Positions 1 to 11,147 of a stretch of DNA of 50,706 nt are shown here, piece by piece (the stretch's first letter is position 1; every line of letters begins with the position of its first letter). The notes under the pieces were generated by a model. The model saw nothing but the letters and a program-made list of their open reading frames with translations, was not told the origin of the DNA and made no database searches. Made by a program: the position numbers and the translations under genes. This DNA is from Fragilaria crotonensis. Its lineage: Eukaryota > Bacillariophyta > Fragilariophyceae > Fragilariales > Fragilariaceae. The DNA lies in assembly GCA_022925895.1 (NCBI GenBank), contig JAKSYS010000462.1, forward strand, positions 1 through 50,706, read 5' to 3'.

Positions 1-1
1 G

Positions 2-1432
2 GAAAATCAGGCAGATAATCAGAATGAGCGTGAGCAGTATTTGTATGAGCTTGAGATCGATGAGAAACAGAATAACAAGGCCAAGGAACTCAGGATCATG
101 CACGGGTCGCGTCCGCACATGAGAGCCTTTCATTGCTCCTGGTGGTCGTTCTTTGTCACATTTTTCGTTTGGTTCGCCGCTACTCCACTCTTGCCGGACA
201 TTCAGAAGACTCTCCACTTGACAGACGAGCAGATTTGGAATTCCTCGATTGCTGGTGTGGGGGGTACGATTCTTGTAAGACTGATTGTTGGCCCGTTGTG
301 CGACATGTATGGAGCCAGGATACCCTTCGCGTTTATGTTGTGCATTTCGTCTATCCCGGCAGCATTGATTGGCGTCGTCAACAGTGCCACGGGGCTCACC
401 ATCGTCCGTTTCTTTATTGGGTTCGTTGGAGGAACCTTTGTGACATGCCAGTATTGGACAACCAGCATGTTCACGCTGGAGATTGTGGGGTTGGCAAACG
501 GTGTTGCTGCGGGATGGGGAAATCTAGGGGCTGGAGTTAGTCAGCTGGTTATTGGATTCATGCTGCTTCCCCTCTTCAAAACTATATTCGAAAGTGCCGA
601 TATGACCGACGAGGACGCAGCGGAACTGGCATGGAGAACTGTGTCCGTCATACCAGCCTCATTGCGCTGAATCACTGGCATTCTGATTTACTTCTACTCT
701 GATGATTCACCAAAAGGGAATTACGCAGAGTTGAAGAAGAGCGGGCTCCTGGATGGGGTATCGTACTTCGGTTCCTTTAGCCAAGCTGCAAGGCATCCGA
801 CTACGTGGATCATGGCCATACAGTATGCATGTTGCTTCGGCGTCGAGCTGACTATGAACAACGCTGTCGTCATGTACTTCAAGAGAGAATTCAGTCAGTC
901 AGCTGAAGTGGCGGCAGCCATTGCCGCCATCTTTGGCTGGATGAATTTGTTTGCGCGAGGCCTTGGGGGTTATTTATCAGACATGGCAATGGCCCACAAA
1001 GGAATGAGGGGCCGAATCATTGTACATTCTCTGTTTCTTTTCTCAGAAGGAGCTCTTGTCTTGATCTTTGCCAGTACAAAAGGACTCGGCTCTGCCACGT
1101 TTGTTATGGTGATTTTCTCAATTGCGGTCCAGGCTTCGGAGGGGACTACGTTGGGTATTGTCCCGTACATATCGCCAGCAGCCACTGGATCCGTCGTTGG
1201 AATAGTTGGCGCAGGTGGAAATGTGGGCGCTGTGCTCTTCGGCTTAGCATTCCGGCAATACCATTTCAGCCAAGCCTTTCTTATCATGGGTGGCGCTGTC
1301 TTGTGTTCGACATTGTTATCTGCATTCGTATTCATTAGCAAGGAGCATTCATCCTTGTTCTTCTCGGAAACGCAAGCCGGCGCCCCAGCGTTGCTGCGAA
1401 GGCGCGAAACGGAGCACAACAGAAATCTGTAA
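2..1432 (+). pseudogene. NRT2: NRT2-type nitrate/nitrite transporter (MFS), 5'-partial, broken by one in-frame stop
   Basis: High-affinity nitrate/nitrite importer of the major facilitator superfamily, expected in the plasma membrane. The frame is open from base 2, so the true start lies upstream of the window; the usual N-terminal length suggests little is missing. Conserved points are SWWSFFVTFFVWF in the first membrane helix, the nitrate signature GWGNLGAGVSQ in the N-terminal half and GAGGNVGAVLFG in the C-terminal half. A TGA at 668-670 interrupts the frame, yet translation in the same frame runs straight on (YFYSDDSPKGNY at about 683-718) to the stop at 1430-1432. The break is therefore a single nonsense codon, not a gene boundary or an intron. 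It splits the 12-helix bundle in two and would abolish function unless read through, spliced around or a sequencing error. About 476 codons are visible. Family assignment is firm; functional status is open. Confidence 0.88.
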
Positions 1433-2320
1433 CAGTTTGCATTAATACACTGTTGCAACGTTCTGCATGTTGAATTAGCTTGCTTCCAGCTGTTTCACTA
1501 TCGCGTACTCGGTGAAGTTGAATGGTGGCACTTGGTGGGCTCGGTGTTGGTATCCTATGCGAGCACCCATTTAAGCTGATACCCATCCACGAAATTCGGG
1601 ACGAGGTCCGGGGAACAAGATAACCCCTGACCTTTACGAGGTTGGAAACGCAGCAGAGACAAAATCATGAAGGTCGGTTTAATGTTCAATCCTCGTTGAG
1701 TGTGAAGGAAGCATTTCTCTTCGGGTTATCGACAGGATCTATTAATCCAGCTAAAGTGGCTGGGTATAACCTGGTTGCTCAATTCCGGAGTAATCCAATA
1801 GCGTTTCACAGGAACTCGTTAAGTTTTCCTTGAAATGAGGTCTCGTTTTTTTTGGCGAAGCCACCTATCACATCCCAGCGAAACAGGTTTAAACAGAATC
1901 GTGATCAACGCCCTTCGAGTTGCTCATAATTCTCATCACTTTGCTCATGGCGCCTTCTTGGTCAGGAACTCATTTGTCCTTTACATCTACCATTACTCTC
2001 TCATATTTGTCAACTATTCATGAGCCGCAGCCGCAGCTGGGTCAGGAGTCAGGAGTGATGATGAGATGATGCGGGATGCGTACATCTGATAAAATTTTCT
2101 TGGGATTTAAATTCTGGGAGCAACTCGAACATACTCGATGACCCAAACTACGTACAAGTACAGTACATATGGTATGTGTCGTGGTAGTGGTACTAGCTAG
2201 TACAGTACCTGGTACTTCATACTATTGCTCATGCAACTACAGTATGCATAGCTTATACAACGTACTTGTACTGTGCAAGTACCACAGATCTACTCTACAG
2301 GCACTGGAGTAGAAGTTCTC
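1433..2320. other. Intergenic, no gene recognised
   Basis: Only short ORFs without recognisable similarity. Near 2030-2075 there are short direct repeats (AGCCGC, GTCAGGA, GATGATGAGATGATG). From about 2140 to 2290 the sequence is rich in GTAC-containing words, as in most other gene-poor parts of the window. It probably includes the promoter of the LRR gene, but no specific element can be assigned. Confidence 0.5.
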
Positions 2321-3235
2321 ATGTTCTCAGTACAATACCGGTTGAGTGATTTGCGTTTCGCATTTGTTCCATTTGTGCTGGCAATGAATGCTGCCGTTGA
2401 CATCACCCCATCGATTCCTCCGTGGCTCGAAGAGATCTGCAGTCGTCTCCGCAGCAACGATGCATCTCTCACCAATTTGAATCTCAACATTCGCCGATTG
2501 ACCCCAGTATCATGTGCCTGCCTTTGGGACGCAATACGGCACAATTCCGTGCTGGCGACGCTCAACCTTACCAACAGTTTGGTCCCACCGATAGATTTAA
2601 GTCCATTGATGAGGGGGGTCGCTAATCATGCTTCTCTGAAAACTCTTCATTTGAGTTACAACAAGCTGGTAGATGTGGCGCTTGTGGCGGGTGCACTTAG
2701 ATCGAATACATCGTTGGAGCACATATTCGTCGATTACAATAGAATTCAAGATGATGCTGTCCTACTGGCGAATGCATTAAAGCACAACAAAACCTTAAAG
2801 ACACTTCATTTGGGAAAGAACCAAGTCGACGATAGGGGCGCCATAGCTCTCGCTGCCATGTTGACCGTAAATGAAACGCTGGAATGGATCAGTTTGTTGT
2901 CCAATTCGATCCAAGCTCCTGGACTGGCGGCACTGGAAAACGCCTTACAACAAAATGTGACCCTCAAATTCTTGGAAATAGACCAGAATCCTGGAATGAC
3001 TCTGGAAATCCACAACAGGGTCACCCAACTCGGACTTGCCAATGGCTATGGTCGGTATTTACTCAAGACGTCTGGAATACCTGACGGACTGTGGTCAAAC
3101 GTGTTGGCAGCATCCGGAGGGCCCGCAAACAAAGTGTATTTCTTTCTGAAGTCGATGCCAGAGTTGTGTCGAACTTGCCATGAGGATGGCGATGACGATG
3201 ATCAAAGTGAAATGCAGTTGACTGACAGCTTTTGA
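2321..3235 (+). CDS. Leucine-rich-repeat protein (ribonuclease-inhibitor-like LRRs)
   Basis: A protein of 304 aa if it starts at the ATG at 2321, or 283 aa from the ATG at 2384. The open frame extends to 2273, but only with non-ATG codons. It contains about six 28-residue repeats of the ribonuclease-inhibitor/NLRC type, seen as LATLNLTNSLV, LKTLHLSYNKLVD, LEHIFVDYNRIQD, LKTLHLGKNQVDDRGA and LEWISLLSNSIQ, each followed by a helix such as ALANALKHN. The C-terminus is acidic (EDGDDDDQSE). There is no signal peptide, membrane helix or enzymatic domain, so it is probably a cytosolic or nuclear protein-binding scaffold. Such stand-alone LRR proteins are numerous in diatoms and their partners are mostly unknown. 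No intron is needed. Confidence 0.85.
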   Translation: MFSVQYRLSDLRFAFVPFVLAMNAAVDITPSIPPWLEEICSRLRSNDASLTNLNLNIRRLTPVSCACLWDAIRHNSVLATLNLTNSLVPPIDLSPLMRGVANHASLKTLHLSYNKLVDVALVAGALRSNTSLEHIFVDYNRIQDDAVLLANALKHNKTLKTLHLGKNQVDDRGAIALAAMLTVNETLEWISLLSNSIQAPGLAALENALQQNVTLKFLEIDQNPGMTLEIHNRVTQLGLANGYGRYLLKTSGIPDGLWSNVLAASGGPANKVYFFLKSMPELCRTCHEDGDDDDQSEMQLTDSF

Positions 3236-3356
3236 CCCACAGGTGATCTGATCATTGGTGGGCCAACTATCGTATTTGATCAACTAACACGTCGGCTCGT
3301 CGCACTGAAATAAAACACCATTTCAGCTTCCGCTCTCCCGTAGATTCAAACTAGAC

Positions 3357-5293
3357 TTACCACCATGGTCGGCCGCGCTTATCGACGCCTGGCTTGTCGT
3401 TGCACGGAATGATGGACGGCTTGTCCATGTAGTGACACTCCATCAGTGCGTCGACGGAGCAACAACCCTCTCTAACATTGACGGGCATGTCACCCACTTT
3501 CTTGCCCACGCATTGTGGTTGCACATACCAATCGCCCATTTGCTGAAAGTATTTGCGTTTGTTTTCTTTGTTCGTAGTCCAACTCATGTGAAATATGTAG
3601 GGACTCACAGTCTTCGCAATCATCTTTTTCATGTAAGCCTTGTCTCGATGATAGTGATAACCACCGGGAAACTCATCTGTATCCCGAGAGAAGACCTTGA
3701 CTCGTAAGCCACGATATGACGCATGCTCATTCAGAAGACTGGTCAAGGAAGCCTGGTGCGAGCCGGATTGTTGAATCAAGTCACCGAGTTTAACGAAGCA
3801 GTTGAAAAGGTAGCGAGTCCGTTCTACGGCACGCACAAAGTAAAACCCCGTATTTGGTGAGTAAGGTGCGTACCGAACAGAATGAGCTCCGTCATCTTGA
3901 AAGTACATGTCGAAATCATCCGACAATTGAAGGAAAAAATCAACTGGATTGCGATACCAAACCACATCAGCATCTTGGAACAAGATATTATAGCCGAGCT
4001 GAGAAAGCAGGTGCACACAGAATACTTTCGCCATCATCATGCCCGCGAATTTGGCATCACCATATCTCGTAGCAGCTTGTTCGGACATGCGGGCAAAGAT
4101 CTGCGGTAAACGAATAGAAAGAATGAGCGAGACAATCGATGCACCCGCGCGCCCTCATCCTAAATCATAACAACGGCCCGACGTACCACACTGTCGTAAA
4201 ATGTCGCCACACCCAATGCCTCCGTGATCTTCTGGGTTTCCAGATCTGTTGCGAATACTAGCACATTGGACAAGTCGAGGCCTCTGGCTTTGGAACTGCA
4301 GATGAAATTCATCAGCAATTCAGATTGCCCTAGATTGCAAACGAGCACCACAATTGTCTTGTCTCGGGCGACTTTTGCGGCAATGGGCTTGAGCTTTGCA
4401 AGTGTTGACTTGAGGTTGCTCAGGTAAGGGACCAACACTTTTTGATCATAAGTGTCAACGTTGAAGGGCTTGGGAATGATTTGACTTTTGCCCTTGTTGG
4501 TGGAGTAAGTTCGTGCAACATTTCGAAGTGGTAACGTTTTGTCGACGCCGGTGCGAATGTTATCCGGCGGTAATCTCATGTATTTGTGAATGTGATACGA
4601 TTCCCATTGTCCGACAATCGCCAGACATTGACGAGGTTTATTTGGTTCAGTGAGGATAATTTTCAGAGTATCACAGTTGACAGTGGCATCTTCCACACTA
4701 AGAAGGGGCATTTGACCCTCGCGAGCGGCATCGCTTTGGGAAAGGTCAGGCAATGACTTTTGATGGTGATACAGGATAAGGGCTTCTTCATTCCCGGGAG
4801 TTGTATGGTCGAGGGGAACACCAAGGTCGAATCGCTCCAAAAACCGATCACGACTGATGCGTGCGGCTCCAGCAATCAGCTTCTCCATGGGCGCTCCGAA
4901 CCTCGATCCTGACGTGATGTCCTTTAAGTATCCGGTTACTGTGATGCAACTGTGAGATAGAGTGTCATCCGACGCATTGGCACACAGAATCAGACAACAG
5001 AACCGAACACGCCTATACAAATGTAGAGCGTACGTACCTGCTGAGAAGAAACTTGATGTTCCCGTGGTCGTTGTCGCCGTCGTTGTTTTCGAAGTGGAGG
5101 TGCGAAAGCCATCGTTTCTTTGACAGTCCAATTGGACTGAGTGATTCATCCCAAGCATTAATCCCACGTAAAACGACCCTAAACATGATATAACAAAAAG
5201 CAACATGACTTGAACTGACACACTCTGTTTTCTCAATGGTAGGGGTTGGCTACCAAAACCATTGGGATAGGACGATGAACGTGGGGCCGCCAT
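3357..5293 (-). CDS. Putative glycosyltransferase, nucleotide-diphospho-sugar transferase family (PF03407-like), copy A
   Basis: A likely Golgi type II membrane enzyme that transfers a sugar from an NDP-sugar. Proposed exons on the reverse strand are 5293-5038, 4908-4187 and 4100-3357. They are joined by GT-AG introns of 129 bp (donor GTACGT, acceptor CAG) and 86 bp (donor GTACGT, acceptor CAG), giving 573 aa. Residues 1-25 are cytosolic, about 27-49 form a signal-anchor helix (VMLLFVISCLGSFYVGL), then a Thr-rich stem. The catalytic part carries FQDADVVWYRNP, with the metal-binding DxD at about 369-371, then YFQDDG, SPNTGFYFVR and SPYIFHMSW, all typical of the family. The protein ends RPWW. 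The first intron has no stop in frame, so retention would add 43 residues. Copy B is a close duplicate and copy C a distant one. Family assignment is good; donor and acceptor sugars are unknown. Confidence 0.85.
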
Positions 5294-8200
5294 CTTGATA
5301 GTCGTATTGGTGGCAGTCTTAATGTGGTGTTATTCTGAGGTGCATTATCCGTTGGCCACATGCGGTTATGTTCGATGGGAGAAAACCACTCACGGTATAC
5401 GTGATACATAGTATTCAGTGTTTTACTGTATGATCGGTAACCGTACTTGTAGTTGTAACTGGTACTGTACTCGTTGCTTTCATCATAGTGTACATATCCT
5501 AATGTAGCAGGCGCTCAACTCCACCACGGTACAGGTACTGGTAGTACTGTCTCATGTTGTCAGGCGGGCGCTGGGGGGACCTCCGGCAAAATCACATCTT
5601 TCCTCTACTACAAACCTACTTGTAGTTGCTTCTACATAGAATGAATACAAAGCGCAGAGTTGCGGGGCCGTACATTCCTCCGGGTCTGTGGCTGTGTACT
5701 GGTACAAGTACGATGTACGACCATCATTGGCGAAGGTCCGCGCCAGATTTTTTTGGCTGTCATCACGTTCAGGGCTTCCGAGTACGTCCCTTTTTGGAGG
5801 GTAGTACACTATACTAACTTAGCATAGAAAGTCATGTACTTCGTATAAAATTTTGAACTTTGGACCTAATTCACCTAGTAGTAAAATGGTTCTGTCATGG
5901 TCATTGATGTGTTCAAGCAACTTGTGTGTTTTGGGTAGTAGGGGTGGTGCTTCATCATACATAACCAATTTAGGAGCAGCAGTGTGGCTGGGATGAGAAT
6001 ATCTCCACACCTTGTTTCCTCACCTACTGCAAAGTCAACAGGTTCAGGCTTGGCCAAGAAGGAGCTTGGTTCCATGCTGCTGAAAGATGCAGGATCATCA
6101 TTAGCAGCAATGGAATTCTATGCTGATTGGATTTACTGGTGCCTGTTTGTGGCTGTGCTCTGATCAAAGACACTGCATACCTAGCAGACGAGTCTGCGGT
6201 CAGACTTGGAGATGCGGAAGATGATCCTGCAAATGTTTCTTTCAGTTGCATTGGTGATGTTCATGACACCCTAGGATTTTTTGTAGTGAGCTTACTTATT
6301 GGCTGGTTGAATCACAAGTCAATGCACAAGCCCCAAATATACAAGGTGCGGGGTCCCCTTTGTATTGCAAAATCTGAGGGCTGCATTGGAGGTGCAGAAG
6401 AAATCTTCTGTCAAGGATTGTAAAGGGTGCATCAGAAATGCACTCTAGGATTGTTTAATGTGATTCACGTTAGTGCTTCTGGTATCAATTGTACGTTGTA
6501 CATTGTACACTCATGTACTCATGTAGAGCACCATGAATGGACTCGAAAAAATGTGACTCGTTCTTGCTACGCCACACCGTTTGTCGGTGGTGTACTGTAG
6601 TAGTGAACAGCTACACGCTTTGCAATGCTGCTCATTGCATGGCAGCAAATGGAGAAAATGATCCGTTTGTATACCTTGATGAGACAAATGAGTTGTTGGC
6701 CAACAAGCTGAACCCACTTTTGGGTAATTGTCTCACATTCAGTGAAGAGTTTGTGATGAAATGCAGCAAGAGCTACAGAACGTCCCCTGCATAAGCAAGA
6801 AAGAAGAAGGAGATTCCAAATAAGTGAAAGTGGCATGAACTTGTTTGTGAGTTGGCAACACAGCAAAGCTAGCAGTCAACAGCTTCCAAACTCACTACAT
6901 CAAGAAAGAACTCAGATTTTTTATTTCACTTGCACGAGACTTCTTGTCTCCCATAATGTGCCAGTAGTATGGAGGAAATGATTGTCCATTGAAACACGAC
7001 CACTACAATTGTCTAACCAAAGTCCTATGTCCCTCTAATTTCAAGAAAGGATGTTTGCAAGCATTGATCACCAGATGTGTTGAACATCACACCACAGTGT
7101 CCTCCTCCTCCCTCAAAGATTATATCTTCTTGCTCCAGGCACTTCACAAGTTAGAAAGTCTGGCTGGAGAGCCAACCAGCCAGGGCTTTGCTCATGTTTA
7201 ATGAGGTAGCAATTTGGACTGGAGAGACATGATAGCGCTAGGTGTTTCCCAGCATGGGTATCAGGATGAGTGAGTGCTTACTACGGACTCTGGCACTATA
7301 TAAGTATACAAGAGAGCTTTTAGGTTTTGCTTTTGCAACAATGACTAGCACTCCTGGCTTGCGGTATAGATGTTTGTCTGCACGCAGCAAGAAATAACAA
7401 TGAAAATTTGCATGACCAAATGAAGGGGAACCCTTGCAACATGAGTTACATTGCAAAAGATTATGGTGTTGCGTTGGAAGAATTTTCCATTGGAGAACAT
7501 GACGATGAAAGGTCATCAAGCACTGGAAAAGGCACCAACAACAAAGCAGACACAACTATGGTCATCAACAATGTTGATCAGCCAAAATCCACTTCACTAC
7601 CAGTAATATCTTCATTGCTCATTCTAGTATCAATGAGGGCACAAAAAGAAAGTGTTTGCTTAGGAGCAACAATCGTGGTTGGGGTCCATCTTGTCCTCCT
7701 TGAGGAAGCAAAAGGGAAGGACCACCACATTGGAGGTCACAACGTACAATTCATTCAATTTTCTGGGGGAATCCTCTGCACTTTGCACCTGGTAGAATCT
7801 CAAGGGAAACCTTTCTGCTTTGGTAAACACATGATTGATTTTGGATGTCAAAGCAAGTCTGAAGCATGTCTCCTATTGAAGTTTGCAAGAGTCCCTTCAT
7901 TGTAATGATTGATCATGTCTTCCTGACAAATGACTGTCACCAGGAGCTTGAAGGTAATGGCATCATCAGTGCTGCACCATCTAGTTGCAAATTTGTTACA
8001 CTACTTGGTGCAAGATGAGCGTGGAGAACGCTGATCTCATTACAAGTAAGCCATTAACCATTCACGAGGAGATAAAGCTTGTCCACAGAACCTTCCTTTA
8101 AGGGCATCTTAGATGGGAAGGTACATATTGATGCAATAGATTTCTTTGACTTTTTGCTTACAGAGACCACTCAGACCAGTCAGCATATCGCTTGTTGGTC

Positions 8201-8404
8201 GCCAGGCTGCGCGTTGGTAGCATCATCTGCAAATGTTCGATGTTACTTCTTGTTTGTTGGACAAGAGGTAGCAAGTTACCGGCGCATGACTTTGGGACAA
8301 TGGTCTATAGGTTGTCGGCAGCGTCTGGATGGTACGCAGAAAAAGATGCATTCCTTCGCTTGATGCTGCGGATCTGATGGCAAAGAAAAAGAGATGCAAC
8401 ATAT
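5294..8404. other. Gene-poor spacer between glycosyltransferase copies A and B; unidentified degraded coding-like sequence
   Basis: About 3.1 kb without a recognised gene. The first roughly 50 bp upstream of copy A resemble those upstream of copy B and then diverge. From 5400 to 5810 the sequence is rich in GTAC words. From about 5820 to 8380 there are several open stretches in changing frames, the longest 7408-7905 forward (165 aa) and others at 5819-6010 reverse and 8079-8363 forward. None shows a domain I recognise. The patchwork of broken frames resembles a decayed mobile element, but no reverse transcriptase, integrase or transposase motif is visible. Confidence 0.4.
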
Positions 8405-10340
8405 TTACCACCACGGTCGGCCGCGCTTATCGCGAAACGGTTTATTGTTGCACGGGATGATGGACGGCTTGTCTATGTAATGACACTCCATAAGTGCCTC
8501 GACGGAGCAACACCCCTCACTAACATTGACGGGCATGTCACCAACCTTCTTGCCCACGCATTGCGTGCCACATACCAATCTCCCATTTGTTGAAAGAATT
8601 TGCGTTTGTCTTCCTTACTTTCAGTCCAACTCATGTGGAAAATGTAGGGACTAATGGTCTTTGCAATCACCTTTTTCATGTACGCCTTATCTCGATGATA
8701 GTGAAAACCACCGGGAAACGTATCTGTATCTCTGGAGAAGACCTTGACTCGTAAGCCACGATACGACGCGTGTTCATTCAGAAGACTGGTCAAGGACGCT
8801 TGGTGAGAGTGGGACTGTTGAATCAAGTCACCGAGTTTGACGAAACAGTTGAAAAGGTAGCGAGTCCGTTCTACGGCACGAACAAAGTAAAAGCCCGTGT
8901 TGGGGGAGTATGTTGCGTAACGACCAGAACGACCACCGTCATCTTGAAAGTACATGTCGAAATCATCCGACAATTGAAGGAAAAAATCAACTGGATTGCG
9001 ATACCAAACCACATCAGCATCTTGGAACAAGATATTATAGCCGAGCTGAGAAAGCAGGTGCACACAAAACACTTTCGCCATCATCATGCCAGCAAATTTG
9101 GCATCACCATACTTCGCGGCAGCTTTTTCGGACATTCGAGCAAAGATCTGAGGTAAACGAATAGAAAGAATGCGTGAGTGAATTAATGAACACGCGCTCC
9201 CTCATCCAAAATCATATCATCGTCGCAACATACCACACTGTCGTAAAATGTTGCAACGCCCAATGCCTCTGCAATCTTTTGGGTTTCCAGATCCGTTGCG
9301 AATACTAGCACGTTGGACAAATCGAAGCCTCTGGCTTTGGAACTGCAGATGAAATTCATCAGCAATTCAGATTGTCCAAGATTGCACACGAGCACCACAA
9401 TTGTCTTGTCTCGGGCGACTTTCGCCGCAATGGGCTTGAGCTTTGCAAGTGTTGACTTGAGGTTGCTCAGGTACGGGACCAACACTTTTTGATCGTAAGC
9501 GTCAACGTTGAAGGGCTGAGGAATGACTTGCATGTTACCCTTATTGGCGGAGTGAGTTCGTGCGACATTGCGAAGTGGTAACGTTTTGTCGACGCCGGTA
9601 CGAATGTTATCCGGCGGTAATCTCATGTATTTGTGGATGTGATACGATTCCCATTGTCCGACAATCGCCAGACATTGACGAGGTTTATTTGGTTCAGTGA
9701 GGATAATTTTCAGAGTATCACAGTTGACAGTGGCATCTTCCACACTAAGAAGGGGTATTTGACCCTCGCGAGCGGCATCGACTTTGGAACGGTGAGGTAA
9801 AGATTGCTGATGGTGGTACAGGATAAGGGCATCTTCATTCCCGGGAGTTGTAGGGTCGAGGGGAACACCAAGGTCGAATCGCTCCAAAAACCGATCACGA
9901 CTGATGCGTGCGGCTCCAGCAATCAGCTTCTCCATGGGCGCTCCGAACCTCGATCCTGACGTGATGTACTTTGAGTATCCGGTTACTGTGATGCAACCGT
10001 GAGATGGAGTGTCATCCGACGCATTAGCACACAGAATCAGACAACAGAACCGAACACACCTATACAAATGCAGAACGTGCGTACCTGCTGAGAAGAAACT
10101 TGATGTTCCCGTGGTCGTTGTCGCCGTCGTTGTTTTCGCAGTGGAGGTGCGAAAGCCGTCGTTTCTTGGACAGCCCAACTGGGATGAATGACTCATCCCG
10201 AGCGTTAATCCCACGTAAAAAGAGCCTAAACATGAAATAACAAAAAGCAACATGACTTGAACTGGCACACTCTGTTTTCTTAATGGTAGGGGTTGACTAG
10301 CAAAACCATTGGGATAGGACGATGAACGTGGGGCCGCCAT
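8405..10340 (-). CDS. Putative glycosyltransferase (PF03407-like), copy B, with a 1-bp deletion frameshift near the 3' end
   Basis: A tandem paralogue of copy A with the same architecture: exons 10340-10085, 9955-9234 and 9147-8405, and introns of 129 and 86 bp, the same lengths as in A. Signal-anchor helix, Thr-rich stem, FQDADVVWY DxD motif and FHMSW are all kept. Near 8560 the sequence reads GCGTGCC where A has GTGGTTGC, one base shorter. As a result the reading frame leaves the family sequence after GDWYV and ends at 8473 with an unrelated tail. In the neighbouring frame the expected C-terminus (CVGKKVGDMPVNV to GRPWW) is intact down to the TAA at 8405-8407. The break removes about 55 conserved C-terminal residues, including the Cys-rich end, but leaves the DxD core. 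It could be a young pseudogene, a functional truncated form or a sequencing error. Introns and exons are both very similar to A, implying recent duplication. Confidence 0.82.
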
Positions 10341-11147
10341 CTTGATAATCGTCTTGGCGGCAGTTTGATTTCGACTTCATTTTTCTGAGCTGCTTGGGAT
10401 CATCCGACCGTTTATAAACACCTTTTTCGCTTCACAGTCGAAGTCCAGTGTACCAATACCAGCGTAGAGTACTACATATCACATATCACATGACAGATGC
10501 CAGATGCCTGTATGTGTTGTATGCATAGAGTAGTTTGAAAGTACTGGTAGTGTAGGCCATCGAGTTCCGAAAGACCAGTAGTCTACTACTCTAGTAGACC
10601 TACTCGTTGCTAGTAAAGTAGGGAGACGACAACAAACATGGCATTCTACAAAAACTAACTTGAATGATTTTTATCGACCCTACATAGCACTTATGCATCT
10701 CTTATACCTCTGAATCTATGTCTCATGTTTGAGATTGAGCACTGTGTATCGGTGGCTCCAGGGCGCCAGCATGTGATGACAGCGGGCAGCGGGGTACATG
10801 CACAAGTACCCTGTAGTTAGCTTACAACCTTATCTCTGACACTCCCTCTCTTCGTAATTGTACCTGGAACCTGGATTTCCACTGGTAGTTGGATACTAGA
10901 GTAGCTGGTTTATTGCTGGTATGATGCCAGGTACCATGGTAGCTAGGAACACCGAGTCCATAGCAAGTACAGTATTAGAAATACGAGGGTCGATCGCCAA
11001 GCAAATAACATGGTATCGTTCGCGAACTCAATGTGCTGACTTTCTTTTTGCCTACGCCTGATTCCCCGATGATTCTTCGCATCATATGATAGGCACTAGT
11101 GCAAGGCAAAAAGGCCAATCTTGGCCATTCGTTTTGTGAGACTATTG
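10341..11147. other. Intergenic between glycosyltransferase copies B and C
   Basis: No gene found. The stretch 10440-10990 is dense in GTAC, CTAGTAG and CCAGGTACC-like palindromic words. The upstream region of copy B resembles that of copy A only for the first ~50 bp. No promoter element can be named. Confidence 0.45.

Noticed and set aside
600-735. Intron that would remove the in-frame stop of the nitrate transporter
   Set aside because: The sequence on both sides of the TGA translates in one frame into conserved transporter residues (RTVSVIPA, then SDDSPKGNY), so an intron would delete family-conserved coding sequence.
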